Of a DNA stretch of 64,000 nucleotides, positions 29,933 to 40,810 are shown one piece after another. The DNA comes from Ideonella alba. Its GTDB lineage: Bacteria; Pseudomonadota; Gammaproteobacteria; Burkholderiales; Burkholderiaceae_C. A program made the position numbers and the translations under genes. The notes beneath the pieces are model-generated. The model did no database searches. It had not been told where the DNA came from and saw only the letters and a list, made by a program, of their open reading frames with translations. The DNA lies in NCBI RefSeq assembly GCF_018069875.1, contig NZ_JAGQDF010000004.1, forward strand, positions 186,001 to 250,000, given 5' to 3'. Positions within the stretch are counted from its first letter, which is position 1. Every line of letters begins with the position of its first letter.

Positions 29933-30089
29933 GGTCTGCTTGGGTGGTCTGTCGGCCCGTCAGGAGACTGACGGCCCAACAGCAGGAAAGCCCGCCGGGC
30001 TCTGGTGGCCTGCGGGCTGCCTGCTTCGGGCTGCTGGGCTCCTTGCGGAGCCACCAACCGGGCACGCTGTTCTGCGCAGCGTGTTCAGT

Positions 30090-30165
30090 TGGCAGGGGCA
30101 GTAGGAATCGAACCTACAACCTTCGGTTTTGGAGACCGACGCTCTGCCAATTGAGCTATACCCCT
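30090..30165 (-). tRNA. trnW: tRNA-Trp (CCA anticodon)
   Basis: A 76-nt cloverleaf with acceptor AGGGGUA/UGCCCCU, anticodon loop CTCCAAA (anticodon CCA), T loop TTCGATT and an encoded CCA end. It sits between tuf and secE, the common bacterial arrangement. A perfect stem CACGCTG/CAGCGTG (30063-30083) lies 7 nt past its 3' end and may help processing or termination. Confidence 0.97.
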
Positions 30166-30184
30166 GCGGCCTTTTCGGGAAGGT

Positions 30185-31375
<1,191 letters not shown>

Positions 31376-31430
31376 CTTGCGCTCCTGGTGCCCCTGAGGG
31401 CGTTCGAGAACAATGAAAACGAGAAAGAGG

Positions 31431-31505
<75 letters not shown>

Positions 31506-31590
31506 ATCGACACAGGATTGAGGGCTGCCGGGGCACCCCTCAGGCCTGTGTCGACTCACTCGACACACACCAACGAACCCTGTCCTTCAC

Positions 31591-31664
31591 TGGAGCGGGA
31601 GACGGGAATCGAACCCGCGTCATTAGCTTGGAAGGCTAAGGTTCTACCATTGAACTACTCCCGC
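31591..31664 (-). tRNA. trnG: tRNA-Gly (TCC anticodon)
   Basis: A 74-nt cloverleaf: acceptor GCGGGAG/CTCCCGC, anticodon stem TTAGC/GCTAA with loop CTTCCAA (anticodon TCC), T loop TTCGATT, encoded CCA end. It is the middle gene of the tRNA run before tuf. Confidence 0.97.
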
Positions 31665-31763
31665 TCGGGACTCGTTCACTCATTCGCAACTTGTCGCCAG
31701 CCTTGCGGCCGGCGCACTCACCGCACCAGCCTTGCGGCTGGTGCTCTCATGACAGGTTCGCTC

Positions 31764-31849
31764 TGGTGGAGGAGGCTGGATTCGAACCAGCGTAGGCGTA
31801 AGCCAACAGATTTACAGTCTGCCCCCTTTAGCCACTCGGGCACCCCTCC
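31764..31849 (-). tRNA. trnY: tRNA-Tyr (GTA anticodon)
   Basis: An 86-nt class II tRNA with a long variable arm, acceptor GGAGGGG/CTCCTCC, anticodon loop CTGTAAA (anticodon GTA), and encoded CCA end. It is the first gene of the tRNA-tuf transcript and lies about 10 nt after the predicted promoter start. Confidence 0.97.
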
Positions 31850-31863
31850 GGAGCGAGCCCAAG

Positions 31864-31893
31864 AGTTTAGCAGCTTTTTCGTGCAGTGCGCAA
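31864..31893 (-). promoter_or_regulatory. Predicted promoter of the tRNA-Tyr/tuf transcript
   Basis: On the minus strand TTGCGC (31888-31893) and TAAACT (31864-31869) are spaced by 18 bp. The predicted start is about ten bases before the mature tRNA-Tyr end, as expected for a tRNA promoter. It lies in the 62-bp gap between ung and tRNA-Tyr. Confidence 0.65.
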
Positions 31894-31911
31894 ATCGGCG
31901 CGCCAGCGCGA

Positions 31912-32637
31912 TCAGCCCAGCCGCCAGTCGACGTCGATGCCCGCCTGGCGGCAGGCGCCGAAGTGGCCGCAGCCCAGGAAGGGCAGCGGCGGGCGGCGGG
32001 CCGACAGCGGCGACGGGTGGTTGGCCTGCAGCAGCAGGTGGCGGCCCGGCGCGGCGGCCTCGATCAGCGGCGCCTTGGCTTGCGCATGTGCCCCCCACAG
32101 CAGGAAGGCGATGCGGCGCGGCTGGCGGGCGACCGCCTCGATCAGCGCATCGGTCAGCGCCTCCCAGCCCTTCTTCGCATGACTGGCCGGCTGGCCGTCC
32201 TCGACCGTCAGGCTGGTGTTGAGCAGCAGCACGCCGCGCCGTGCCCAGTCGCCCAGGTGGCCGTGGCGCGGCGGCACCAGGCCCAGATCACGCTGCAGCT
32301 CGGCGTGGATGTTGCGCAGGCTCGGCGGGATCTTCTGGCCCGGCGGCACCGAGAAGGCCAGACCTTCGGCCTGGCCCAGCCCGTGGTACGGGTCCTGGCC
32401 CAGGATCACCGCCCGCACCGCGTCCAGCGGCGTCAGCGCCAGCGCCCGGAAGGGCTGGGCGGGGTAGATCAGCGCGCCGGCGGTGCGGCGGGCGTCGACG
32501 TGGGCGATCAGGCCGCGGCCGGCGGACGTGCCCACCCAGGCCTCGACAACGCTTCGCCAGTCAGTGCCCACTTCCGCAATCAGCGCCTCCAGCGGCTGTT
32601 CCAGCCGCAAGCCGGCGCCGCCGAACAAGTCGCTCAC
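31912..32637 (-). CDS. ung: Uracil-DNA glycosylase, family 1
   Basis: The 241-residue enzyme removes uracil from DNA in base-excision repair. The catalytic water-activating motif GQDPYHG and the HPSPLS loop that inserts into DNA are both intact, as is LLNTSLTVE. Its start overlaps the trpC stop by 4 bp, so it is probably translated from the trp transcript. Confidence 0.97.
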   Translation of the reverse strand: MSDLFGGAGLRLEQPLEALIAEVGTDWRSVVEAWVGTSAGRGLIAHVDARRTAGALIYPAQPFRALALTPLDAVRAVILGQDPYHGLGQAEGLAFSVPPGQKIPPSLRNIHAELQRDLGLVPPRHGHLGDWARRGVLLLNTSLTVEDGQPASHAKKGWEALTDALIEAVARQPRRIAFLLWGAHAQAKAPLIEAAAPGRHLLLQANHPSPLSARRPPLPFLGCGHFGACRQAGIDVDWRLG

Positions 32638-33422
32638 GCGAACAGCGTGGCCAGGGCCACGCCCGGGTCGGGCTGGCGCATGAAGGCCTCGCCGACCAGG
32701 AAGGCGTGCACGTGGGCGGCGCGCATGCGCTGCACATCGGCCTGGCCCAGGATGCCCGACTCGGTCACCAGCAGGCGGTCGGCCGGCACGCGCGGCAGCA
32801 GGCCCAGCGTGGTGTCCAGGGTCACGTCGAAGGTGCGCAGGTTGCGGTTGTTGATGCCCACCAGCGGCGTGCGCAGGCGCAGTGCGCGGTCCAGTTCGGC
32901 GCCGTCGTGCACCTCCACCAGTACCGCCATGCCCAGGCCGTGGGCGGTGGCTTCCAGGTCGGCCATCTGGGCGTCGTCCAGGCAGGCGGCGATCAGCAGG
33001 ATGCAGTCGGCACCCATCGCGCGGGCCTCGACCACCTGGTAGTCATCGACCATGAAGTCCTTGCGCAGCACCGGCAGCGCGCAGGCGACGCGGGCGGCGC
33101 GCAGGTAGTCGGCGCTGCCCTGGAAGAACTGCACATCGGTCAGCACGCTCAGGCAGGCGGCGCCGTGGGCGGCATAGCTGGCGGCGATGTCGGCGGGCTC
33201 GAAGGGGTCGCGCATCACGCCCTTGCTGGGGCTGGCCTTCTTGATCTCGGCGATCACACCGGCCTGGCCGGCGGCGATCTTCGCGCGCAGCGCGCCGATG
33301 AAGTCGCGCTGGCCACCCAGCGATTCGGCCTCGCGGCGCAGGCTGGCCAGGTCGCGTGCCGCCCTGGCGGCGGCCACTTCCTGGTGCTTGACCGCCACGA
33401 TCTTCTTAAGGATGTCGTCCAT
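32634..33422 (-). CDS. trpC: Indole-3-glycerol phosphate synthase
   Basis: The 262-residue TIM-barrel enzyme closes the indole ring in tryptophan synthesis. The motifs [13 protein letters not shown] (catalytic lysines), [15 protein letters not shown] and [12 protein letters not shown] are present. It follows trpD by 12 bp and overlaps ung by 4 bp. Confidence 0.98.
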   Translation of the reverse strand: MDDILKKIVAVKHQEVAAARAARDLASLRREAESLGGQRDFIGALRAKIAAGQAGVIAEIKKASPSKGVMRDPFEPADIAASYAAHGAACLSVLTDVQFFQGSADYLRAARVACALPVLRKDFMVDDYQVVEARAMGADCILLIAACLDDAQMADLEATAHGLGMAVLVEVHDGAELDRALRLRTPLVGINNRNLRTFDVTLDTTLGLLPRVPADRLLVTESGILGQADVQRMRAAHVHAFLVGEAFMRQPDPGVALATLFA

Positions 33423-33434
33423 CGACTCAGCCCC

Positions 33435-34466
33435 TCAGCCTTTCAAGGCCTGGGTGGCCGCGACAAACGCGCTCAGCTTGGCCATGGCCCGCCCCGAGGC
33501 CACCGCCTCGCGGGCCAGCTTCACGCCGTCGCTGATGCTGGCCGCCTGGCCGCCGCAGTACAGCGCGGCGCCGGCATTGAGCAGCACGATGTCGCGCACC
33601 GGGCCGTCCTCGTTGCCCAGCGCGCGCTGGATGCAGGCCACCGATTCATCGCGGTTGGCCACCCGCAGCACGCGGCTGTCGTAGACCGGCAGGCCGAAGT
33701 CGCTGGGGTGCACCATGTACTCGTGCACCGAGCCGTCCTTCAGCTCACCCACCATGGTCTCGCCCGACAGCGAAATCTCGTCCATGCCGTTCATGCCGTA
33801 GACCACCATCGCATGCTCGGCGCCCAGGCGCTGCAGCACGCGCACCTGGATGCCCACCAGGTCGGGGTGGAACACGCCCAGCAGGATGTTGGGCGCGCCG
33901 GCCGGGTTGGTCAGCGGGCCCAGGATGTTGAAGATGGTGCGCACGCCCAGCTCCTTGCGCACCGGCGCCGCATGCTTCATCGACGCATGGTGGTTGGGCG
34001 CGAACATGAAGGCGATGCCGGTCTGCGCCAGGCACTGCGCCACCTGCTCCGGGTTGAGGTTGATGTGCGCGCCCAGCGCCTCCATCACGTCGGCCGAGCC
34101 GCTGGTGGACGACACGCTGCGCCCACCGTGCTTGGCCACCCGCGCGCCCGCCGCCGCGGCAACGAAGGTGCTGGCGGTGGAGATGTTGAAGGTGTGGCTG
34201 CCGTCGCCGCCGGTGCCGACGATGTCGACCAGGCCGGTGCGGTCGGCCACCGGCACCGGCGTGGCGAACTCGCGCATCACCTGGGCGGCGGCGGCGATCT
34301 CGCCGATCGACTCCTTCTTGACGCGCAGGCCGATCGCCAGCGCGGCGATCATCACCGGCGACATCTCGCCGCTCATGATGCGGCGCATCAGCGTCAGCAT
34401 CTCGTCGTGGAAGATCTCTCGGTGCTCGATGACGCGGGTCAGCGCCTCGGTGTTGGTGATGCTCAT
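33435..34466 (-). CDS. trpD: Anthranilate phosphoribosyltransferase
   Basis: The 343-residue enzyme joins anthranilate to PRPP. The glycine-rich [15 protein letters not shown] motif and [20 protein letters not shown] are conserved. It follows ltaE by 18 bp and precedes trpC. Confidence 0.98.
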   Translation of the reverse strand: MSITNTEALTRVIEHREIFHDEMLTLMRRIMSGEMSPVMIAALAIGLRVKKESIGEIAAAAQVMREFATPVPVADRTGLVDIVGTGGDGSHTFNISTASTFVAAAAGARVAKHGGRSVSSTSGSADVMEALGAHINLNPEQVAQCLAQTGIAFMFAPNHHASMKHAAPVRKELGVRTIFNILGPLTNPAGAPNILLGVFHPDLVGIQVRVLQRLGAEHAMVVYGMNGMDEISLSGETMVGELKDGSVHEYMVHPSDFGLPVYDSRVLRVANRDESVACIQRALGNEDGPVRDIVLLNAGAALYCGGQAASISDGVKLAREAVASGRAMAKLSAFVAATQALKG

Positions 34467-34484
34467 GGCGGTCTTTCGGGCGGG

Positions 34485-35561
34485 TCAGTACGGGGCGCGC
34501 GACGCCGCGGTGGGCGCATCGGCGGCGGGGGAGAGTTCGACGAAGGCGCGCACCGCGGCGATGGTGCGGTCGATGCCGGCGGCATCGACGTCCTGGTGGG
34601 TGACGAAGCGCAGGCCGATCAGGCCGGTGGCCAGGATGCCCTGCGCCGCCAGGTGGGCCAGCAGCGCCGGGCCGCGGCCGTCGGCCACATCGACGAAGAC
34701 GATGTTGGTTTCGGCGCTCTTGACGCTCAGCCCCGGCAGGCCGCGCAGGCCGTCGGCCAGGCGCGCGGCCAGCGCGTGGTCCTCGTGAAGGCGGCCCAGG
34801 TGGTGGGTCAGCGCATGGTCGATCGCCGCGGCCAGCAGGCCGACCTGGCGCAGGCCACCGCCGGCCATCTTGCGGATGCGGTGGGCGCGGGTGATGAGCT
34901 CGCGCGAGCCGCACAGCAGCGAGCCCACCGGCGCGCCCAGGCCCTTGGAGCAGCAGATCGAGACGCTGTCGAAGTGGCGCGTGATGCCGCGCAGCGCGCT
35001 GGCAACATCACCCCCCGACCCGGCCTCGGCCACTGCGGCGTTGAACACCCGCGCGCCGTCCAGGTGGCAGGCCAGGCCGCGCGAGCGCGCCAACGCGGTG
35101 GCCTCGGCCAGGTAGCTCTGCGGCATCACATGGCCGTTCCAGGTGTTCTCCAGGCACAGCAGGCGGCTGCGGGCGAAGTGCGGGTCGTCGGGCTTGATCG
35201 CGCCGGCGATGTCGGCCAGCGCCATCTGCCCGCGCGCGTCCTGCGCCAGCGGCTGCGGCTGGATGCTGCCCAGCACCGCGGCGCCGCCGCCCTCGTAGCG
35301 GTAGGTGTGGGCCAGCTGGCCGACGATGTACTCGTCGCCGCGCTGGCAGTGCGCCAGCAGCGCGCAGAAGTTGCTCTGCGTGCCGCTGGGCATGAACAGC
35401 GCCGCCTCCATGCCGGCCAGCGCCGCCATGCGCTCCTGCAGCGCGTTGACGGTGGGGTCGTCGCCGAAGACGTCGTCGCCCACCTCGGCGCGGGCCATGG
35501 CCTCGCGCATCGCGGCGGTGGGCCGCGTGACCGTGTCGCTCCTTAGGTCGACGGTCTTCAT
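34485..35561 (-). CDS. ltaE: Low-specificity L-threonine aldolase
   Basis: The 358-residue PLP enzyme (fold type I) would cleave threonine or allo-threonine to glycine and acetaldehyde. It begins [19 protein letters not shown] and has the FMPSGTQSN and [12 protein letters not shown] motifs, the latter with the PLP-binding lysine. The frame is open further upstream over trpG, but the ATG at 35561 forms a 4-bp overlap with the trpG stop. Its insertion between trpG and trpD is unusual; no part in tryptophan synthesis is implied. Confidence 0.94.
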   Translation of the reverse strand: MKTVDLRSDTVTRPTAAMREAMARAEVGDDVFGDDPTVNALQERMAALAGMEAALFMPSGTQSNFCALLAHCQRGDEYIVGQLAHTYRYEGGGAAVLGSIQPQPLAQDARGQMALADIAGAIKPDDPHFARSRLLCLENTWNGHVMPQSYLAEATALARSRGLACHLDGARVFNAAVAEAGSGGDVASALRGITRHFDSVSICCSKGLGAPVGSLLCGSRELITRAHRIRKMAGGGLRQVGLLAAAIDHALTHHLGRLHEDHALAARLADGLRGLPGLSVKSAETNIVFVDVADGRGPALLAHLAAQGILATGLIGLRFVTHQDVDAAGIDRTIAAVRAFVELSPAADAPTAASRAPY

Positions 35562-36145
35562 GCGCGGCTCATCGCGACAAAGTTGCGCAGCATCGCATGC
35601 CCATGCTCGGAGAGGATGGACTCGGGATGGAACTGCACGCCCTCCAGCGGCGTGCGGGTGCCGGCCAGTTCGCGGTGGCGCACACCCATGATCTCGCCAT
35701 CTTCCGAGCGCGAGGTCACCTGCAGCGCCTCGGGCCGGGTGCTCTCCTCGATCACCAGCGAGTGGTAGCGGATCACGGTGAACTGCTTGGGCAGGCCGGC
35801 GTAGACGCCTTCGCCATCGGTGTCGATGACGCTGGTCTTGCCGTGCATCTGGGTCTTGGCGCGGATGATGCGCCCGCCCAGCGCGGCACCGATGCTCTGG
35901 TGGCCCAGGCACACGCCCAGGATTGGCAGCTTGCCGACGAAGGCCTGGATCGCCGGCACGCACACGCCCGCCTCGGCCGGCGAACAGGGGCCGGGCGAGA
36001 GCACCAGCTGGTCGGGTTGCAGGGCACCGATCTCGTCGACGGTGATCTCGTCGTTGCGCACCACCTTCACCTCTTCGCCCAGCTCAGAGAAGTACTGGAC
36101 CAGGTTAAAGGTGAAGGAGTCGTAGTTGTCGATCATCAGCAGCAT
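35558..36145 (-). CDS. trpG: Anthranilate synthase glutamine amidotransferase subunit
   Basis: The 195-residue class I amidotransferase supplies ammonia to TrpE. The nucleophile is in [11 protein letters not shown] and the His-Glu pair in [12 protein letters not shown]; the start [19 protein letters not shown] is typical. The frame is open upstream, but 36145 matches the family. Its partner trpE is not adjacent: the next gene upstream is the divergent bchI. In some bacteria TrpG also serves folate synthesis (PabA). Confidence 0.96.
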   Translation of the reverse strand: MLLMIDNYDSFTFNLVQYFSELGEEVKVVRNDEITVDEIGALQPDQLVLSPGPCSPAEAGVCVPAIQAFVGKLPILGVCLGHQSIGAALGGRIIRAKTQMHGKTSVIDTDGEGVYAGLPKQFTVIRYHSLVIEESTRPEALQVTSRSEDGEIMGVRHRELAGTRTPLEGVQFHPESILSEHGHAMLRNFVAMSRA

Positions 36146-36186
36146 GGGCGCTTTCCCTTGGATGGCAGCGGAGGTCTGGCGGACCC

Positions 36187-36205
36187 CCGGGATTCTGGAT
36201 CCCGG
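36187..36205. repeat. Inverted repeat in the trpG-bchI gap
   Basis: CCGGGAT and ATCCCGG form a perfect 7-bp inverted repeat around TCTGG, 42 bp before trpG. The 334-bp divergent gap (36146-36479) holds this repeat, a possible weak -10 (CATAAT on the minus strand, 36365-36370) for trpG, and the bchI control region. I see no gene in it. Confidence 0.4.
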
Positions 36206-36402
36206 CGTCCCCTTCCGGCGCAGGCTGGCGCGGCAGACGGGGCGGGGAGTGGGGCGGGGCCGCAACAGCGGTCGCCCGGGGCATGGGTGGGTTCAGGCCG
36301 ATGGCTTGCGCCAACGCCACCCGGAGCGCGCTGCAGGGATCAGACGGATCGCAGACATGGACCCATTATGGCCGTGTCAGCAGGCCGCCGTCACCGTGCA
36401 CG

Positions 36403-36446
36403 CGATCGCCAGCATTGACACCACCCAGTGTCCTGTTAAATTGACA
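36403..36446 (+). promoter_or_regulatory. bchI promoter with PpsR/CrtJ-type box
   Basis: A TGT-N12-ACA palindrome (TGTCCTGTTAAATTGACA) lies at 36429-36446, 33 bp before the bchI start. TTGACA at 36415-36420 with TAAATT after 16 bp (36437-36442) could be the promoter, so the box would cover the -10. A second half-site (right arm TTGACA only) sits at 36403-36420, 26 bp upstream. Confidence 0.65.
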
Positions 36447-36479
36447 GCCTGCGGCCCCCTGCCGCCCGAGGTGATATCC

Positions 36480-37508
36480 ATGGCCACGCCCTACCCGTTC
36501 ACCGCCATCGTCGGCCAGGAGGAGATGAAGCGGGCGCTGCTCGCCACCGTGGTCGATCCCAGCCTGGGCGGTGTGCTGATCCTGGGCGACCGCGGCACCG
36601 GCAAGTCCACCGCGGTGCGCGGTCTGGCCGCGCTGCTGCCGCCGATGCGCGCGCTGGCCGATTGCCGCTATGGCTGCGACCCGCGCGCCGGCGCCGCGCG
36701 CCTGTGTCCCGAATGCCAGGCCGCCGGCCGCCATGGCCGCTCACGCAGCGCGCTGCGCCCGGTGCCGGTGGTCGACCTGCCGCTGGGCGCCACCGAGGAC
36801 CGGGTGGTTGGCGCGCTCGACCTGGAGCGGGCGCTGAGCCAGGGCGTCAAGGCCTTCGAGCCCGGGCTGCTGGCGCGGGCGCACCGGGGCTTCCTGTACA
36901 TCGACGAGGTCAACCTGCTGGAGGACCACCTGGTCGACCTGCTGATCGACGTGGCCGCCTCGGGCGAGAACGTGGTCGAGCGCGAAGGCCTGTCGGTGCG
37001 TCACCCCGCCCGCTTCGTGCTGGTGGGCAGCGGCAACCCCGAGGAAGGCGAGTTGCGGCCGCAGCTGCTGGACCGCTTCGGCCTGGCGGTGGACGTGGGC
37101 ACGCCCAAGGACATTGGCCAGCGCATCGAGGTGGTGCGCCGCCGCGAGGACTATGAGCGCGACCCCGAGGCCTTCCAGCAGACCTGGGCGGCCGAGCAGG
37201 CGCGGCTGCGGCGCCAGCTGCAGGGCGCCCAGCGCCGGCTGGCCGAGCTGGCGGTGTCCGATGAGGTGCTGACCCTGGCCGCCCAGCTGTGCCTGCAGCT
37301 GGGCACCGACGGCCTGCGCGGCGAGATCACGCTGATGCGCGCCGCCCGCGCGCTGGCCGCGCTGGAAGGCGCCGCCACCGTCACGCCCGAGCACCTGCGC
37401 CGCATGGCCGCGCCCGCGCTGCGCCACCGCCTGCGCCGCAACCCGCTGGACGACGCCGGTTCGGGCGTGCGGGTGCAGCGCGCGGTGGACGAGCTGGTGC
37501 CGGCGTGA
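36480..37508 (+). CDS. bchI: Magnesium chelatase subunit I (AAA+ ATPase)
   Basis: The 342-residue BchI powers insertion of Mg2+ into protoporphyrin IX, the first committed step of bacteriochlorophyll synthesis, together with BchD and BchH. The Walker A motif GDRGTGKST and Walker B region FLYIDEVNLL are clear, as are the sensor motif GSGNPEEG and the LLDRFGL arginine finger region. A cysteine cluster (CRYGCDP, CPEC) sits near residue 65. The ATG at 36480 has GAGGTGA 6 bp upstream. It overlaps bchD by 4 bp. Confidence 0.97.
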   Translation: MATPYPFTAIVGQEEMKRALLATVVDPSLGGVLILGDRGTGKSTAVRGLAALLPPMRALADCRYGCDPRAGAARLCPECQAAGRHGRSRSALRPVPVVDLPLGATEDRVVGALDLERALSQGVKAFEPGLLARAHRGFLYIDEVNLLEDHLVDLLIDVAASGENVVEREGLSVRHPARFVLVGSGNPEEGELRPQLLDRFGLAVDVGTPKDIGQRIEVVRRREDYERDPEAFQQTWAAEQARLRRQLQGAQRRLAELAVSDEVLTLAAQLCLQLGTDGLRGEITLMRAARALAALEGAATVTPEHLRRMAAPALRHRLRRNPLDDAGSGVRVQRAVDELVPA

Positions 37509-39271
37509 ACGCCATCGCGGCCCGCCAGGCCGCCGCGCTGCTCGCGGTGGACGCCGCCGGCCTGGGCGGCGTCGCGCTGCGCGACCGCCACGGCCCGCGC
37601 CGCGAGGCCTGGCTGGCCTGGCTGGCGGCCGGCCAGCCCCCCGAGACACCCTGGCGCCGCATGCCCGCCAGCATCGACACCGCGCGCCTGCTGGGCGGCC
37701 TGGACCTGACGGCCAGCCTGCGCAGCGGCCGCCCGGTGGCCCAGCGCGGCCTGCTGGCCGAGTGCGACGGCGGCGTGCTGCTGCTGCCGATGGCCGAGCG
37801 CCTGGACCGCGGCCGCGCCGCGCTGCTGGGCCATGCGCTGGACACCCACCAGGTGGCCGTGCAGCGTGAGGGCCTGGACCAATGCCTGCCGGCCTGCTGG
37901 GCGCTGGTGGCCATGGACGAGGGCGCCGAGCCCGACGAGACCCTGCCGCCCGCGCTGGCCGAGCGCCTGGGCCTGTGGCTGGACCTGGGCGCCTGCGGCG
38001 AAGCGCTGGACGCCCCCGTCGGCGACGAGGCTGCCGCCTGGCGCCAGCGGGTGCAAGCGGCCCACACGGCGCTGCCCTGGATCCAGGTGTCCGACGAGGC
38101 GCTGCAGGCGCTGGCCGAGACCGCCGCCGCGCTGGGCGTGGGCTCCGACCGCGCGCTGCTGCAGGCCTGGCGCGCCGCCCGCGCCGCCGCCGCCTGGGCC
38201 GGCCATGCCCAGGTGCAGGACGAGGACCTGGCCTGGGCCGCGCGCCTGGTGCTGGCGCCACGCGCCACCCAGCTGCCGCCGCTGCCCGCCGACGACACCG
38301 AGGAGACACCGGCCGAACCGCCGCCGCAGGACGCCTGCGCCGACACACCGCCCCCCGCCGACTCCAGCGATCCGGCCCCCAGCGACCAGGCGCTGGAGCA
38401 GGCCGCCGACGTGCTGCTGCAGGCCGCGCTGGCAGCGCTGCCGCCGGGCCTGCTGGCACGCCTGGCCGCCGGCCGCGCCCGCAACGCCTCGCGCAGCGCG
38501 GGCAGCGCCGGCGCCTGGCAGGTTCAGCCACTGCGCGGCCGCCCGGCCGGCGCCCACCCTGGCGACCCGCGCCGCGGCGCCCGGCTGAACCTGGTCGAGA
38601 CGCTGCGCGCCGCCGCGCCCTGGCAGACGCTGCGCCGCCGCGAGCGCCCCGCCACCCCGAACCGGGTGCAGCTGCAGCGTGAGGATTTCCGCATCACCCG
38701 TCGCCTGCAGCAGCGCCAGACGGTGACCATGTTCGTCGTCGACGCCTCGGGCTCGGCGGCCGCGCACCGCCTGGCCGAGGCCAAGGGCGCGGTCGAGCTG
38801 CTGCTGGCCGAGTGCTATGTGCGGCGTGACCAGGTGGCGCTGCTGGCCTTCCGCGGCCAGCCGGGTGGCCCGTCGGTGGAATGGCTGCTGCCGCCCACCC
38901 GCGCGCTGGCGCGCGCACGCCGCTGTCTGGCCGGCCTGGTCGGCGGCGGCGCCACGCCGCTGGCCGCCGCACTCGACGCCGCCTTCCTGGCCAGCCAGGA
39001 ACAGTTGCGCCGCGGCGCCACGCCGGTGGTGGTGGTGCTGTCCGACGGCCGCGCCAACCTGGCGCGCGACGGCAGCCCCGGGCGCACCCAGGCCGCGGCC
39101 GATGCACTGGTGTCGGCGCGCGCCTTCGCCGGCCAGTCACTCGATCTGCTGTGGCTGGACACCGCGCCGCAGCCCCAGGCCCAGGCGCGCGAGCTGGCCC
39201 AGGCGATGGGGGCGCGCTACCTGCCGCTGCCGCACGCCGACGCGCGTCAGCTGCACGCGGCGTTGGGCTGA
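37505..39271 (+). CDS. bchD: Magnesium chelatase subunit D
   Basis: The 588-residue BchD has an AAA-like N-terminal half without an intact Walker A motif, an acidic proline-rich linker around residues 255-300, and a C-terminal integrin-I (von Willebrand A) domain with the metal site DASGS. It forms the platform for BchI rings. The start is taken as GTG at 37505 because it overlaps the bchI stop (GTGA). Its last 25 bp overlap the convergent bchO. Confidence 0.94.
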   Translation: MNAIAARQAAALLAVDAAGLGGVALRDRHGPRREAWLAWLAAGQPPETPWRRMPASIDTARLLGGLDLTASLRSGRPVAQRGLLAECDGGVLLLPMAERLDRGRAALLGHALDTHQVAVQREGLDQCLPACWALVAMDEGAEPDETLPPALAERLGLWLDLGACGEALDAPVGDEAAAWRQRVQAAHTALPWIQVSDEALQALAETAAALGVGSDRALLQAWRAARAAAAWAGHAQVQDEDLAWAARLVLAPRATQLPPLPADDTEETPAEPPPQDACADTPPPADSSDPAPSDQALEQAADVLLQAALAALPPGLLARLAAGRARNASRSAGSAGAWQVQPLRGRPAGAHPGDPRRGARLNLVETLRAAAPWQTLRRRERPATPNRVQLQREDFRITRRLQQRQTVTMFVVDASGSAAAHRLAEAKGAVELLLAECYVRRDQVALLAFRGQPGGPSVEWLLPPTRALARARRCLAGLVGGGATPLAAALDAAFLASQEQLRRGATPVVVVLSDGRANLARDGSPGRTQAAADALVSARAFAGQSLDLLWLDTAPQPQAQARELAQAMGARYLPLPHADARQLHAALG

Positions 39272-40101
39272 TCCAAATCGGCCAGCAGCAGCGCGGCCAG
39301 GCGCGGCGGGTCTTCCTCATGCATCAGGTGGCCCAGCCCGTCGAGGCGCTGCACCTGCACACCCGGCCGGCGCAGCCGCGCCGCCTGCGCCGGCGGCACC
39401 ACCGCGTCGCGCTCGCCCACCACCAGCGTCAGCGGTTGCTGCAGACGCGGCAGGTCACGCTGCAGGCCGGCCAGGTCCCAGTCGGCCATCATCGACAGCA
39501 CGCCCGCCAGGTGGGTGGGCTGGCGCAGCCAGTGGCCATAACGGGCCACGGCGTCTTCATTCAGTGTCGAGCCGGTGGCGGCGATCAGGCGGCGCACCGC
39601 CGTCAGGTCGCGCGCGCGCCAGGCGGCCAGCGGCGGCACCAGCGGGTTCCAGGCCAGCAGCCGGGCCAGCGCCGGGTAGGTCCAGCCGGCCAGACCGTCG
39701 AAGGGCTGCAGCGCGGCGTTCAGGCCGATCAGCCGGGTTGGGGGCGGCAGACCGCCATCCAGCGCCAGGCGCAGCATCAGCGCGCCACCGGCGGAATGCC
39801 CCAGCACCACCGCCGGCGGCTCGGCCAGCGTGGCCAGCAGCGCGCGCAGCGCCTCGGCCATCGCCGCCATGCCGCGTCGCCCGGGCGGCAGCGGGGCGCT
39901 GCGGCCCTGGCCGGGCAGGTCGGGGGCGAGCAGGGTCCAGCCAGCGTCACGCGCCAGCCAGGCCTGCGCCAGCGTCTGGAAGCTGTCGCTGCAGGCACCG
40001 GTGCCGTGCAGGCAGAGCAGCTGCCGAGGACCGTCGCCCCAGCGCGCCAGGTGCCAGCGCAGACCGCCGGCAGACACCATCGTGGTGCCCGCCCCCATCA
40101 A
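39247..40101 (-). CDS. bchO: BchO-type alpha/beta hydrolase
   Basis: The 284-residue protein is an alpha/beta-fold hydrolase with nucleophile motif GHSAGG, the oxyanion region LLCLHGTGACSDSF and the late His in GLGHLMHEED. BchO is found beside bchID in photosynthetic bacteria and is needed for normal Mg-chelatase step activity, though its reaction is not settled. It is convergent with bchD and divergent from the haem oxygenase gene. Confidence 0.9.
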   Translation of the reverse strand: MMGAGTTMVSAGGLRWHLARWGDGPRQLLCLHGTGACSDSFQTLAQAWLARDAGWTLLAPDLPGQGRSAPLPPGRRGMAAMAEALRALLATLAEPPAVVLGHSAGGALMLRLALDGGLPPPTRLIGLNAALQPFDGLAGWTYPALARLLAWNPLVPPLAAWRARDLTAVRRLIAATGSTLNEDAVARYGHWLRQPTHLAGVLSMMADWDLAGLQRDLPRLQQPLTLVVGERDAVVPPAQAARLRRPGVQVQRLDGLGHLMHEEDPPRLAALLLADLDQPNAACS

Positions 40102-40142
40102 GCCCCCCCGCGGGCCACGGGCCAGGCCCTAAGATGGGCTGC

Positions 40143-40793
40143 ATGAGTCCGGCCGCGCCCCCCTTTCAGCCCCTGGCCCGCCGGCTGCGCCAGGCCACGC
40201 AGACGCGCCACACCCAGGTGGAGCGCAGCGCGCTGATGCAGCGGCTGCTGCGCGGCCAGCTGGGCCGCGCCGATTACTGCGGCTGGCTGTGCGACCTGCA
40301 CGCCCTGTACAGCGCGCTGGAAGACGGCCTGGACACGCCCGCCGTGCAGCAGCGCCTGGCGCCCTTGCTGGACCCGGCGCTGGCGCGCCGCAGTGCCCTG
40401 GACCAGGATCTGGGGCAGTTGCACGGCCCCGACTGGCGCGCCGATCTGCAGGCCAGTCCGCCGGCCCAGGCCTATGCGCTGCACCTGCAAGGCCTGGCCA
40501 TCCGCCAGCCGCTGGGTCTGGCGGCACACGCCTATGTGCGCTACCTGGGCGACCTGGCGGGCGGCCAGGTGCTGGCGCGGGTGGTGGGCCAGAGCCTGGG
40601 TCTGGCCGGCGGCCCGGGCCTGGCGTTCTATGACTTCGGCGGTCCGGCGCGCGTGGGCGAGCTGGCCATGCGCTTTCGCAGCGGCCTGGACCAATTGGCG
40701 CGCGACGAGGACGAAGCCCAGGCGCTGGAGGACGAGGCCTGCGCCGCCTTCGACCGCCACGGCGACTGGTTCGACTGGCGCTGCCCGCCCTGA
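40143..40793 (+). CDS. bphO: Haem oxygenase, bacteriophytochrome-associated
   Basis: This protein of about 216 residues fits the haem oxygenase family: the proximal His lies in TQTRHTQVERSALM and the distal-helix motif YLGDLAGGQVLARVV is clear. It would open haem to biliverdin, the chromophore of the adjacent phytochrome. The start is uncertain: an in-frame ATG lies three codons upstream at 40134 and neither has a strong ribosome-binding site. It is convergent with bphP and divergent from bchO. Confidence 0.88.
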   Translation: MSPAAPPFQPLARRLRQATQTRHTQVERSALMQRLLRGQLGRADYCGWLCDLHALYSALEDGLDTPAVQQRLAPLLDPALARRSALDQDLGQLHGPDWRADLQASPPAQAYALHLQGLAIRQPLGLAAHAYVRYLGDLAGGQVLARVVGQSLGLAGGPGLAFYDFGGPARVGELAMRFRSGLDQLARDEDEAQALEDEACAAFDRHGDWFDWRCPP

Positions 40794-40810
40794 CCCGCGC
40801 GGCGCGGCGC

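Noticed and set aside
32241-35546. A 1101-codon plus-strand frame over ung and trp genes
   Set aside because: Antisense to four clear enzymes; amino-acid content typical of a shadow frame.
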